This document shows, piece by piece, positions 25,966 through 34,200 of a DNA stretch of 34,200 nucleotides. Position 1 is the stretch's first letter. Every line of letters starts with the position of its first letter. The notes under the pieces were generated by a model, which did not search any database, had not been told where the DNA came from, and saw only the letters and a list, made by a program, of their open reading frames with translations. Source of the DNA: Gemmatimonadota bacterium (GTDB taxonomy: Bacteria > Gemmatimonadota > Gemmatimonadetes > Palauibacterales > Palauibacteraceae); contig JAOTZH010000016.1 of NCBI GenBank assembly GCA_029861425.1, positions 1-34,200 on the forward strand, given 5' to 3'. The position numbers and the translations under genes were made by a program.

Positions 25966-27348
25966 GTGATCGATCGGCGCAGCTTCGTGTCGGCGAGCGC
26001 GACCGCCGCGGCCGCCCTCGCCGTCGGATGCGAGCGGACGCCTTCCTCTGCGGATGGGCCGACGCTCATCGTGGGGGCGAACGTGTTCGACGTCCGAACC
26101 GGAGCGATGCGACCCAACACGAGTCTGCTTCTGGACGGCGAGCGCATCGACGCGGTGGCGCCGACTTCCGAGCTGAACGCCTCGTCCAGCGCCGTTTCAG
26201 GCGCGGAGATCGTCGACGGGTCAGGCACCTGGATCGCCCCCGGTCTCATCGACGCCCATGTCCACCTTTCCCACATCCTCTACCAGTCGCAGATGACGGG
26301 CGATGAAGTGCTGCCCTTTTATCTCGGTCACGGCGTCACGTCGATTCGTGGGACCGGCGACAACGTCCCCGCGCAGACCATGGTCGCTCGCTACGCGGAC
26401 TCGCGTCCCGACACATCCCCTCGTGTCTTCCGCTGCAGCTTCCTGATCGATCGCGATCCACCATGGCACACCGACGTCGGCTGGCCGCTGACGGACGTCG
26501 ACCAGGTGGCTCCCTTCGTCGAGGAGATGGCGGCGTGGGGCGTAACGACGCTCAAGCTGTACATCGGTGTGACCCGCGAGATCGGCCGACGCGTGATCGA
26601 GGAGGGACATGCGCGCGGACTCGTCGTCAGTGGACATTTACTCGACTATCACACCGGAGATGCCGTTCAGGACGGGCTGGATTGTGTCGAGCACATCTAC
26701 ACGGTCTCGAACTTCCTTCTCGCCGACCCCGACGACCGACATTCGATCGACCTCGACTCCGTTGAGGCGAGCCGCCTCGTCGACACGATCGCGGAATCGG
26801 GGGCGCGCGTAGACCCGACGCTGATGGTCTTCTGGGGCACCCTGCTCTTCATGGATCAGCCCGAGGTGTTCGACCACGCGGACAACCTCCCCGTGCCCGG
26901 ACGGCTCCGCCGGTTCTGGGCGAAGGATCGCGATCGCAGGATGCTCGACTGGGGATCGGCCCCCCTCGCGGTTCGGGAGGCCACCTGGGCGAAGTACCTG
27001 CGGCTCACCGGAATGCTTCGCGCGGCGGGCGTCCAACTGCTGGTGGGGACGGACGCGCCCGAGCCACAGGTGGCACCGGGAGCGTCGCTCCACCATGAGA
27101 TGGAGCTCCTGGTCGAGTCGGGGATGACGCCTGCGGAGGTGCTGACGGCCGCGACCCTGGAGAACGCCAGGATTCTGAGACAGGATGATGAGATCGGCTC
27201 GATCGAGCCGGGGCGGCTTGCCGACCTGATCCTGCTCGACGCCGATCCGCTCGAGGACATTCGGAACAGTCGCCGTATTCGACATGTCGTTCGTGGTGGC
27301 CGCGTGCTGGACCCGGCCGCTATTCTTCTGGATGCGCCGACCGAATAG
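25966..27348 (+). CDS. Imidazolonepropionase-like amidohydrolase, Tat/lipoprotein signal
   Basis: GTG start at 25966 with GAAGGAG RBS gives (M)IDRRSFVSASATAAAALAVGC; APGLIDAHVHLSH, TTLKLYIG, GLVVSGHL, LLVGTDAPEP, GRLADLILLDADPLEDI. Confidence 0.88.
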   Translation: MIDRRSFVSASATAAAALAVGCERTPSSADGPTLIVGANVFDVRTGAMRPNTSLLLDGERIDAVAPTSELNASSSAVSGAEIVDGSGTWIAPGLIDAHVHLSHILYQSQMTGDEVLPFYLGHGVTSIRGTGDNVPAQTMVARYADSRPDTSPRVFRCSFLIDRDPPWHTDVGWPLTDVDQVAPFVEEMAAWGVTTLKLYIGVTREIGRRVIEEGHARGLVVSGHLLDYHTGDAVQDGLDCVEHIYTVSNFLLADPDDRHSIDLDSVEASRLVDTIAESGARVDPTLMVFWGTLLFMDQPEVFDHADNLPVPGRLRRFWAKDRDRRMLDWGSAPLAVREATWAKYLRLTGMLRAAGVQLLVGTDAPEPQVAPGASLHHEMELLVESGMTPAEVLTAATLENARILRQDDEIGSIEPGRLADLILLDADPLEDIRNSRRIRHVVRGGRVLDPAAILLDAPTE

Positions 27349-27406
27349 TCGACGCACGGTCGACCCGCAGCGAAGTACGCAGAGCCGTAACCCGAGAGGC
27401 CTCACC

Positions 27407-29092
27407 ATGAACACTCGCCGCCCCCGTCTCGCCCCTGTCGTCGCGATCGCCGGCCTCATGCTCGCCTGCGCTCCCGCCGACGAGAGCGACAGTGACTCGA
27501 ACGACTCGACCATCGACCTCGCTGCGATCGACGGCGTCTTTTCCGACTTCTCGGGTGAGGACGGACCGGGGTGCGCCATCGCCGTTTCCCAGGACGGTCA
27601 GACGACGCTGACGCGAGCCTACGGCATGGCGAACCTCGAATACGACGTGGCGAATTCCGGCGAGACGGTGTTCGAGCCGGGCTCCGTGTCGAAACAGTTC
27701 ACCGCGGCCGCGACGATCATGATGTCGCTCGATGGGCTCATCGATCTCGACGACGACGTCCGTGAGTACTTCCCCGAGCTGCCGGACTACGGGGAGCCGA
27801 TCACGATCCGGAACCTGATCCACCACACGAGCGGACTCCGCGACTGGGGGTCGATTGCCGGGATCGAGGGCTGGGGGCGGACGACCCGGATCCACACCCA
27901 CAAGCACGTGGTCGACATCGCCGCCCGACAGGAGGCGCTCAACTACCCTCCAGGCGAGCATTACTCGTACACGAACACCGGCTACAACCTCCAGGCCGTT
28001 CTCGTCGAGCGGGTCACCGGAAAGACCTTCGACGAGTACTCGCAGGAGAAGATCTTCGGGCCGCTCGGGATGACGAAGACGCAGTGGAGAGACGACTTCA
28101 CGGAGATCGTCGAGGATCGCTCGGTCGGGTACGTCCAGCGTGACGGCGAATGGCACATGCTGATGCCGTTCGAGAACGTCCATGGAAACGGCGGCCTGCT
28201 CACGACCGTCAGTGACCTCCTCAAGTTTACTCACAACCTCGACACCGGTGAGGTCGGTGGGCAGGCATTCATCGATGCGATGCACCGACAGGGCGTGCTG
28301 GATAGCGGGCGCGAGATCGAGTACGCGGGTGGCCTGTTCATCCAGGACTACAAGGGCCTCGAGCAGATTGCCCACTCGGGCGGCACGGCGGCATATCGTG
28401 GCTACCTGACCCGCTACCCCGAGCACGGGCTGGCCGTCTCGGTCATGTGCAACGCCGGGAACGCGAACGCCGGCGGACTCGCGCACGAGATCGTGGACAT
28501 GTATCTGGCGGACGCGATCGTCGAGCCCGAGGAAGCCGAGGAGGGTGGCGGCGTGGAGGTCCCCGCCGCGACGCTCGAGTCCTACGCGGGGGGATATCGC
28601 GACCCACTGCAGAACTCGTTCTATCGGTTCGCGGTTGAGGACGGGGGGCTCCAGCTGAGCGGCCTCGGCGGCCAGGCGGCGCCGTTGACCGCTGTCTCTC
28701 AGACCCGGTTCGAGCACCCTGTCGGCATCGCCGTCGAGTTCGAGGCGGGAGACGGTGGGAGGCCGGTCCCCCTGTTCGAGACCCCGGTCAACAGTCCCGT
28801 ACGGCTGGTCCCGGTGGAGGAGCACACGCCCTCGGAGGCCGAGCTCGCTCAGTACGTCGGGGAGTACTTCAGCCACGAGGCCGAGGTGACGTACACCGTC
28901 GCCGTCGAGGATGGGGCGCTCCAGCTGGTGGATCGTTACGGGGACGGTCGCCCGTTGAGGCCCGCGTATCGGGACGGGTTCAGCGGCCCCGGAGGCATGA
29001 TCATCTTCAGCCGCGACGCGTCGGGTAGCGTGAACGGCCTGAGCATGAGCCAGGGCCGCGTCTGGGATCTCCGGTTCACCAAGACGGACTGA
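27407..29092 (+). CDS. Beta-lactamase-fold serine hydrolase lipoprotein with two C-terminal beta-rich repeats
   Basis: MNTRRPRLAPVVAIAGLMLAC lipobox; EPGSVSKQFTAAATIM (SxxK), YSYTNTGYNL (YxN), IAHSGGTAAYRGYL. Repeats YAGGYRDPLQNSFYRFAVEDGGLQLSG and YVGEYFSHEAEVTYTVAVEDGALQLVD. Confidence 0.92.
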   Translation: MNTRRPRLAPVVAIAGLMLACAPADESDSDSNDSTIDLAAIDGVFSDFSGEDGPGCAIAVSQDGQTTLTRAYGMANLEYDVANSGETVFEPGSVSKQFTAAATIMMSLDGLIDLDDDVREYFPELPDYGEPITIRNLIHHTSGLRDWGSIAGIEGWGRTTRIHTHKHVVDIAARQEALNYPPGEHYSYTNTGYNLQAVLVERVTGKTFDEYSQEKIFGPLGMTKTQWRDDFTEIVEDRSVGYVQRDGEWHMLMPFENVHGNGGLLTTVSDLLKFTHNLDTGEVGGQAFIDAMHRQGVLDSGREIEYAGGLFIQDYKGLEQIAHSGGTAAYRGYLTRYPEHGLAVSVMCNAGNANAGGLAHEIVDMYLADAIVEPEEAEEGGGVEVPAATLESYAGGYRDPLQNSFYRFAVEDGGLQLSGLGGQAAPLTAVSQTRFEHPVGIAVEFEAGDGGRPVPLFETPVNSPVRLVPVEEHTPSEAELAQYVGEYFSHEAEVTYTVAVEDGALQLVDRYGDGRPLRPAYRDGFSGPGGMIIFSRDASGSVNGLSMSQGRVWDLRFTKTD

Positions 29093-29093
29093 G

Positions 29094-30320
29094 ATGAGTC
29101 GCTCCCAGATGCGAGGCCGCCGTCGCGCACCCGGGCTCGCCATCGCGAGCCTGGCTGTGCTGTCGGGAGTCCTCCCGGCCGACGCCCAGCAGGATCGGCA
29201 CGATGCCCTCGCCGAGCGGTTCCAGGCGACGCTCGACAGCCTCTGGTCGGCGGCCCAGCAGACCGACGAGGTCTTCCCGGGCGCGACCGCCGCCTACATC
29301 ACGCCGGATGGGGACGTGTACGCGTTCGCTACCGGGTACAGCGACGTCGACCGGCGCGTCGAGATGGAGCCCGACATGCGCATGCCGTCGGGCTCGATCG
29401 GGAAGACCTACGTGGCCGCCACGGCGATCTCCCTGGCGCTCGACGGCGTGATCGACCTCGATGATCCGATCTCGAAGTGGATCGGAGACCGTCCCTGGTT
29501 CGACCGCCTTCCCAACGCCCCGGACATCACGATCCGCCACCTGCTCACCCATGCTGGCGGGCTGATAGACCACGCGTTCGACTCCCAGGAGTTCGTCAAC
29601 GCGCTAGGCCGGCTGGTCGAGAATGGGAACCCGAACGCGACGCTCTCCCATGAAGAGCTCGTGGAGTTCGCCCTCGACCGAGAGCCACTCTTCCCCGCCG
29701 GGATGGGCTACAACTACACGGACACGGGATACATCGTGGCCGGGCTGGTCCTCGAAGCCGCGGCCGGGGCGAGCTATTACGACGAGCTCGAGCGCCGGAT
29801 CCTGATCCCGCTCGAGCTGGACATGACGCACCCCCAGAACACCAGGAGCGCGCCCCGGCTCGCGCAGGGGTACGCGGCCGTGAGCGCCGAGCTGTTCGGG
29901 CTGCCGCTCGAGGTCGTCGGAGACGACGGACGGATGGTGTTCAATCCCTCGCTCGAGTTCACCGGTGGCGGGCTGTACAACAACCCGCGGTCGCTCGTCC
30001 GGTGGGCGAAGCTCCTCTACGAGGGGGACGCGTTCGACGGCGAGTATCTGGGAGACCTGCTCGAATCCGCGGTTCGTGGGGCGTCCCCCGTACCCTCGAG
30101 CGTCTACTCGCTGGGCGTGACGATTACGCAGACTCCGCTCGGCATCACGTACGGCCACAGCGGCTTCTTCCCGGGCTACAACTCCGGCGTTCTCTATTTC
30201 CCCGAGGCAGGTGCGGCGATCGCGCTCCAGATCAACACGGACGGATCCCGCGGCGGCGATCACCTGCGAACGTTGTCGGCGGTACTTCTGGACGAACTGC
30301 TGCGGCGCGACAGCCGGTGA
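29094..30320 (+). CDS. Beta-lactamase-fold serine hydrolase, secreted
   Basis: Starts 1 nt after the upstream stop (TGAgATG). [22 protein letters not shown] (SxxK), [16 protein letters not shown] (YxD/YxN position), [18 protein letters not shown]. Confidence 0.92.
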   Translation: MSRSQMRGRRRAPGLAIASLAVLSGVLPADAQQDRHDALAERFQATLDSLWSAAQQTDEVFPGATAAYITPDGDVYAFATGYSDVDRRVEMEPDMRMPSGSIGKTYVAATAISLALDGVIDLDDPISKWIGDRPWFDRLPNAPDITIRHLLTHAGGLIDHAFDSQEFVNALGRLVENGNPNATLSHEELVEFALDREPLFPAGMGYNYTDTGYIVAGLVLEAAAGASYYDELERRILIPLELDMTHPQNTRSAPRLAQGYAAVSAELFGLPLEVVGDDGRMVFNPSLEFTGGGLYNNPRSLVRWAKLLYEGDAFDGEYLGDLLESAVRGASPVPSSVYSLGVTITQTPLGITYGHSGFFPGYNSGVLYFPEAGAAIALQINTDGSRGGDHLRTLSAVLLDELLRRDSR

Positions 30321-30350
30321 CCCGAGGGTAGGTGCCCCCGCCGATCGCCG

Positions 30351-32381
30351 TCAGAGCGCAAGTTCCGGGAGATTCTCGAACAGCGCGATCGCCTCGGGGT
30401 TCGCCAGCGCCTCGATGTTCTTGATCGGTCGTCCGTGGACGATCGAGCGTACGGCCAGCTCCACGACCTTGCCGCTCTTCGTTCGAGGGATGTCCTCGAC
30501 TTCGATGATCTTCTTCGGGACATGGCGTGACGTGGTGTTCTCGCGAACCCCATGTCGTATCCGGGCCTCGAGTTCGGCGTCCAGGACCGCGCCCTCGACG
30601 AGGCGGACGAACAGGACGACGCGCGTGTCGCCGTCCCATTCCTGTCCGATGACGACGGCCTCCTCGATCTCGGGCAGCCGCTCGACCTGGCGGTAGATCT
30701 CGGAGGTGCCTATCCGCACGCCGCCCGGGTTCAGCGTGGCGTCGGATCGCCCGAAGATGATCATCCCGCCGTGCTCGGTGATCTGGACGTAGTCCCCGTG
30801 GTGCCACACGCCGGGGTACGTATCGAAATACGCTGCCTGGAGCTTCGACCCGTCCTCGTCTCCCCAGAACTCGAGCGGCACCGAGGGGAACGTGCTCTTA
30901 CACACGAGCTCGCCCTTCCCGCTCGCGGTTCCGTCCGGACCGAGGAGGGACCGACCCTCGTCATCGAACACGTCCACATCCATCCCGAGAGACCGGCACT
31001 GGATCTCGGCCGGCCAGACCGGGAGCATCGCGTTGCTGGATACGAAGCTCGCGCACAGGTCGGTTCCGCCGGAGATAGAGGCGACCTGTACGTCCCGCTT
31101 CACGTTCGCGTAGACGTACTCGAACCCCTCCGGCAAGAGCGGCGAGCCCGCCGAGCACAGCATGCGGAGCGACGACAGGTCGTGCGTGTCCATGGGACGC
31201 AGACCGGCCTTCGCGCACGAGTCGAGGAACTTCGGAGATGTGCCGAAGAGGGTCATGCGGGTCTCATCCATCAGGTCGAACGCGACGTTGAGATCGGGAT
31301 GAGCCGGTGAGCCATCGTACAGCACGACGGTGGCGCTCGAGCCGAGGACGCTCGCGAGCCAGTTCCACATCATCCACCCCGTCGTGGTGAAATAGAAGAC
31401 GCGGTCGTCGGGGCGGATGTCGTTGTGGAGACGGTGCTCCTTGAAGTGCTGGAGGAGGATCCCGCCCTGACGGTGAACGATGCACTTGGGCGCGCCCGTC
31501 GTCCCGGACGAATACTGGATGTAGATGGGCTGATCGAAGGGAAGCCGCGTGAACTCGATCTCGCCGGGCGGGTGGTCCCGAACGAACTCCGAGAGCAACA
31601 CGGCGTCGCGGATGCCGTCGAGGTCCGGAGCCGACGGAGCGCCTGGGCCGACCGCCCACGGGTCTTGTCCGTCGTCGAGGTACGGCACGATCACGACGCG
31701 TTCGACGGTCGGCAGGCCCGCGAGGATCCCGGGGAGCTTCTCGAGGCTCGAGTGTCGGACTCCGTTGTACAGGTACCCGTCCGCGGCGACGAGGACGCGG
31801 GGTTCGATCTGTCCGAAGCGATCCAGCACGCCCTGCACGCCGAAGTCGGGGGAGGCCGTCGAGATCGTCGCGCCGAGGCTCGATCCCGCGAGCATGGTGA
31901 TCATCGCCTCCGGGATGTTCGGGATGTAGGCGGCCACGCGGTCACCTGCGCGGAGCCCGTGAGAACGGAGTGCGAAAGCCAGGCGGGACGTGAGGTCGTA
32001 CAGCTCGGCCCAGCTCAGATCTCGAGCCAGTCCGTCCTCCCGGCGCGCCATCATCGCGAGCCCCGCGTCGCGACGCTTGAGGAGGTTCTCCGCGAAGTTC
32101 AGACCAGCATCGGGAAAGAACCGGGCCCCGGGGAGCAGGTGCCCGTCGACGAGGGTTCGCTCCCCCTTCTCTCCGATGACGCCGCAGAAGTCCCACACGG
32201 CGTTCCAGAAGTCGACCTTCTCCTCGACCGACCAGCGCCAGAGCGTCCCGTACTCGGACGCGCCGACGCCGCGGCGGTCGTTCACATACTCGGTGAAAGA
32301 AGCCAGCGGTGTCGCCGCCGCGAACCCCGCATCGGGGGCCCACAGCGGGGCTTCGCTCAGTTGGCGCCTCCGACCTGCCAC
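30351..32381 (-). CDS. Acetoacetyl-CoA synthetase (acetoacetate-CoA ligase)
   Basis: [11 protein letters not shown]...[10 protein letters not shown]...[82 protein letters not shown]-like [12 protein letters not shown]. No local ATG: start is GTG 32381 or CTG 32360. Confidence 0.9.
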   Translation of the reverse strand: MAGRRRQLSEAPLWAPDAGFAAATPLASFTEYVNDRRGVGASEYGTLWRWSVEEKVDFWNAVWDFCGVIGEKGERTLVDGHLLPGARFFPDAGLNFAENLLKRRDAGLAMMARREDGLARDLSWAELYDLTSRLAFALRSHGLRAGDRVAAYIPNIPEAMITMLAGSSLGATISTASPDFGVQGVLDRFGQIEPRVLVAADGYLYNGVRHSSLEKLPGILAGLPTVERVVIVPYLDDGQDPWAVGPGAPSAPDLDGIRDAVLLSEFVRDHPPGEIEFTRLPFDQPIYIQYSSGTTGAPKCIVHRQGGILLQHFKEHRLHNDIRPDDRVFYFTTTGWMMWNWLASVLGSSATVVLYDGSPAHPDLNVAFDLMDETRMTLFGTSPKFLDSCAKAGLRPMDTHDLSSLRMLCSAGSPLLPEGFEYVYANVKRDVQVASISGGTDLCASFVSSNAMLPVWPAEIQCRSLGMDVDVFDDEGRSLLGPDGTASGKGELVCKSTFPSVPLEFWGDEDGSKLQAAYFDTYPGVWHHGDYVQITEHGGMIIFGRSDATLNPGGVRIGTSEIYRQVERLPEIEEAVVIGQEWDGDTRVVLFVRLVEGAVLDAELEARIRHGVRENTTSRHVPKKIIEVEDIPRTKSGKVVELAVRSIVHGRPIKNIEALANPEAIALFENLPELAL

Positions 32382-32464
32382 AGCAGGAAGCTCATCGTGT
32401 CGACCATCTGCTCGATCTGCTCTGAGACCGGCTGGCCGCCCGAGTGGCCCGCCGATGTCGGTAC
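32357..32464 (-). pseudogene. C-terminal remnant of an S9 prolyl oligopeptidase
   Basis: Minus-strand frame [35 protein letters not shown]-stop resembles the S9A C-terminal tail (AGHGG...IE...D..SFL.QV) with its catalytic-His context. No recognisable POP sequence further upstream. Confidence 0.5.
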
Positions 32465-32562
32465 GCCCCTCCCCCTCCACCCCGCGGCGGGAAGATAGCA
32501 AGCCCTCCGTGCGACCGCGAAGGCCCGTTGCCGCTACCGGGGTGAGGCCGTCATCGTCCCGG

Positions 32563-32997
32563 ATGCAGAGATTCGAAGCGGTGATCGAAGAGGCGGGCGG
32601 CGGCGGGGCGATCGTCCCCATCCCGTTCGATGCCAGGGACGTGTTCGGCTCCGGCCGGCCCAGGGTCGTCGTGACCTTCGATGGAGAACCGTATCGCGGT
32701 TCCATCGTTTCGATGGGCGGTCGCTATCTGATCGGGATCCGAAAGGACATCCGCGCGGCGATCGACAAGGGACCCGGCGACACCGTGAGCGTGACGGTGG
32801 AGCTCGACACCGCTCCCCGCGTTGTCGCGATTCCCGCGGATCTGGCCGCCGCGCTGGCCGAGGCCGGCCTCCGGAACGCTTTCGACGCGCTCTCCTACAC
32901 TCACCGGCGCGAGCACGTGGAGTCGATCGAGGGGGCGAAGAAGGCGGAGACCCGGAGTCGCCGGATCGCGAAGACCGTGGAGATGCTCGGGGACTGA
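32563..32997 (+). CDS. DUF1905 / YdeI-OmpD-associated family protein
   Basis: 144 aa from ATG 32563: MQRFEAVIEEAGGGGAIVPIPFDARDVFGSGRPRVVVTFDGEPYRGSIVSMGGRYLIGIRKDIRAAIDKGPGDTVSVTVELDTAPRVVAIPADLAAALAEAG...FDALSYTHRREHVESIEGAKKAETRSRRIAKTVEML. Confidence 0.88.
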   Translation: MQRFEAVIEEAGGGGAIVPIPFDARDVFGSGRPRVVVTFDGEPYRGSIVSMGGRYLIGIRKDIRAAIDKGPGDTVSVTVELDTAPRVVAIPADLAAALAEAGLRNAFDALSYTHRREHVESIEGAKKAETRSRRIAKTVEMLGD

Positions 32998-33024
32998 TGG
33001 CCGGCTGCCTCGTCCCGCACCTCC

Positions 33025-33051
33025 GGGGGCGAGTTCCAACCCTTCGCCCCC
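33025..33051 (+). terminator. GC-rich hairpin, candidate terminator after the DUF1905 gene
   Basis: GGGGGCGA-(11 nt)-TCGCCCCC perfect 8-bp stem, 27 nt after the stop codon. No U-tract. Confidence 0.5.
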
Positions 33052-33114
33052 ACGCGGTCGTCTCAACCGAAACAGCGGATTTCCGCGCGGCCCCACCACA
33101 GCTCAGAGCCTGAC

Positions 33115-34200
33115 ATGTCCGGTCTCCTGCAAGACGTGCGTATCGCCATCCGTTCGCTCATCCGCCGCCCGGGATTCACCAGTGTCGCGGTGCTCACGAT
33201 CGCGCTCGCCATGGGAGGAGTGACCGCGATCTTCACGCTCGTGAAGGGCGCGATGCTCGACCCGCTCCCCTACCCGGAGTCCGGGCGACTGGTCACGCTC
33301 GACGTGGTTTCGCGGCAGGGTTTCTACATCTCGACCTCGATCCCCAACTACGAGAGCTGGCGCGAGACACGAGAGTTCGACCGGTACGGAGCGAGCGCCG
33401 GGTGGAGCATGACGCTCACGGGAGACGGGCCGGCGGAGATCCTGGACACGCAGCTGGTGCTCGGAGATCTGTTCGCGACGCTCGGTGCGACCGTCCACCG
33501 CGGCCGGCTCTTCGGTCCGGACGAAACGGAACTGGGCGAGGCGCCAAACGTCGTGCTCAGCCACTCATTCTGGACCGACCGGTTCGGCGCGGACGAGCGG
33601 GTCATCGGCCAGACGATGACGCTCGATGGCCGACCGCACACGATCATCGGCATCCTCGACGCCGGCTGGTTCTTCCCGAGTCCGAGCACGCAGATCTACG
33701 TCCCGATGGGGAGCTTACCGGGTCTGCCATGGACCGTCCGGGAGAGCTCGTTCGGAACGAGGATCTACGCCCGCCTGGGAGAAGGCGCTTCGATCGAGTC
33801 GGCGATGGCCGACCTCGCGCGGATCAACGAGGGGGTGACAGCGGAGGTCGGCCTCGAGAACGCGAGTGTCGAGATCCGCACGCTCAGCCAGATGGTCCTG
33901 GGCGACTTCGAGACCGCTCTCTGGATCCTGTTCGGCGCGGTCGGCTTCGTCCTCCTGATCGCGACGGCAAACGTCGCCAACCTCACGCTCGCTCGAGGCG
34001 AGGGTCGAAAGCAGGAGGTCGCCGTGCGAACGGCGCTCGGGGCGGGCCGCGGGACAATCGTCCGGGGTCTGCTGGTCGAGAGCCTCATGGTTTCGCTGGT
34101 GGGCGGCGCTGTCGGCGTCGCCGTGGCGGTGCTGGCCCTCCGCTTCCTGACCCCGATGCTTCCGCCCTCCATCGCGACATCCGGTGGACGCCTGAGCCTC
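33115..34200 (+). CDS. MacB/ADOP-type ABC transporter permease (3' truncated by window edge)
   Basis: Not in the ORF track (no stop). MSGLLQDVRIAIRSLIRRPGFTSVAVLTIALAMGGVTAIFTLVKGAMLDPLPYPESGRLV...VLSHSFWTDRFGADERVIGQTMTLDGRPHTIIGIL...NVANLTLARGEGRKQEVAVRTALGAGRGTIVRGLLVESL. Confidence 0.93.
   Translation, partial: MSGLLQDVRIAIRSLIRRPGFTSVAVLTIALAMGGVTAIFTLVKGAMLDPLPYPESGRLVTLDVVSRQGFYISTSIPNYESWRETREFDRYGASAGWSMTLTGDGPAEILDTQLVLGDLFATLGATVHRGRLFGPDETELGEAPNVVLSHSFWTDRFGADERVIGQTMTLDGRPHTIIGILDAGWFFPSPSTQIYVPMGSLPGLPWTVRESSFGTRIYARLGEGASIESAMADLARINEGVTAEVGLENASVEIRTLSQMVLGDFETALWILFGAVGFVLLIATANVANLTLARGEGRKQEVAVRTALGAGRGTIVRGLLVESLMVSLVGGAVGVAVAVLALRFLTPMLPPSIATSGGRLSL

Overview
High-GC chromosomal window (~34 kb). 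Codon bias and gene style resemble Gemmatimonadota, but that placement is inference only. It is densely packed with about 20 protein-coding genes. I saw no rRNA, tRNA, CRISPR array, IS element or phage module. In order: truncated Ser/Thr kinase (-), quinohemoprotein alcohol dehydrogenase (-), secreted protein with an internally duplicated domain (-), AddA-like helicase-nuclease (-), erythromycin-esterase-like secreted protein (+) lying between addA and addB, AddB-like nuclease (-), beta-lactamase-fold serine hydrolase (+), membrane M28 peptidase (+), PlsC-type acyltransferase (-), two tandem paralogous 6-bladed beta-propeller proteins (-), divergent OmpR-family response regulator and histidine kinase (+), HEAT-repeat protein (+), APC permease, two amidohydrolases and two serine hydrolases in a co-directional run (+), acetoacetyl-CoA synthetase (-), DUF1905/YdeI-like protein (+), and a truncated MacB/ADOP-type permease (+). 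The best candidate for an undescribed system is the two-component system beside the two beta-propeller paralogs. Each propeller gene has the same CTTAACCCGnnCTTAAGA element exactly 68 nt upstream of its start codon, with an 11-bp CTTAA direct repeat typical of OmpR/PhoB-family operators. Other notable items are a C-terminal prolyl-oligopeptidase remnant abutting an acetoacetyl-CoA synthetase with no local ATG start, and a split addAB locus.
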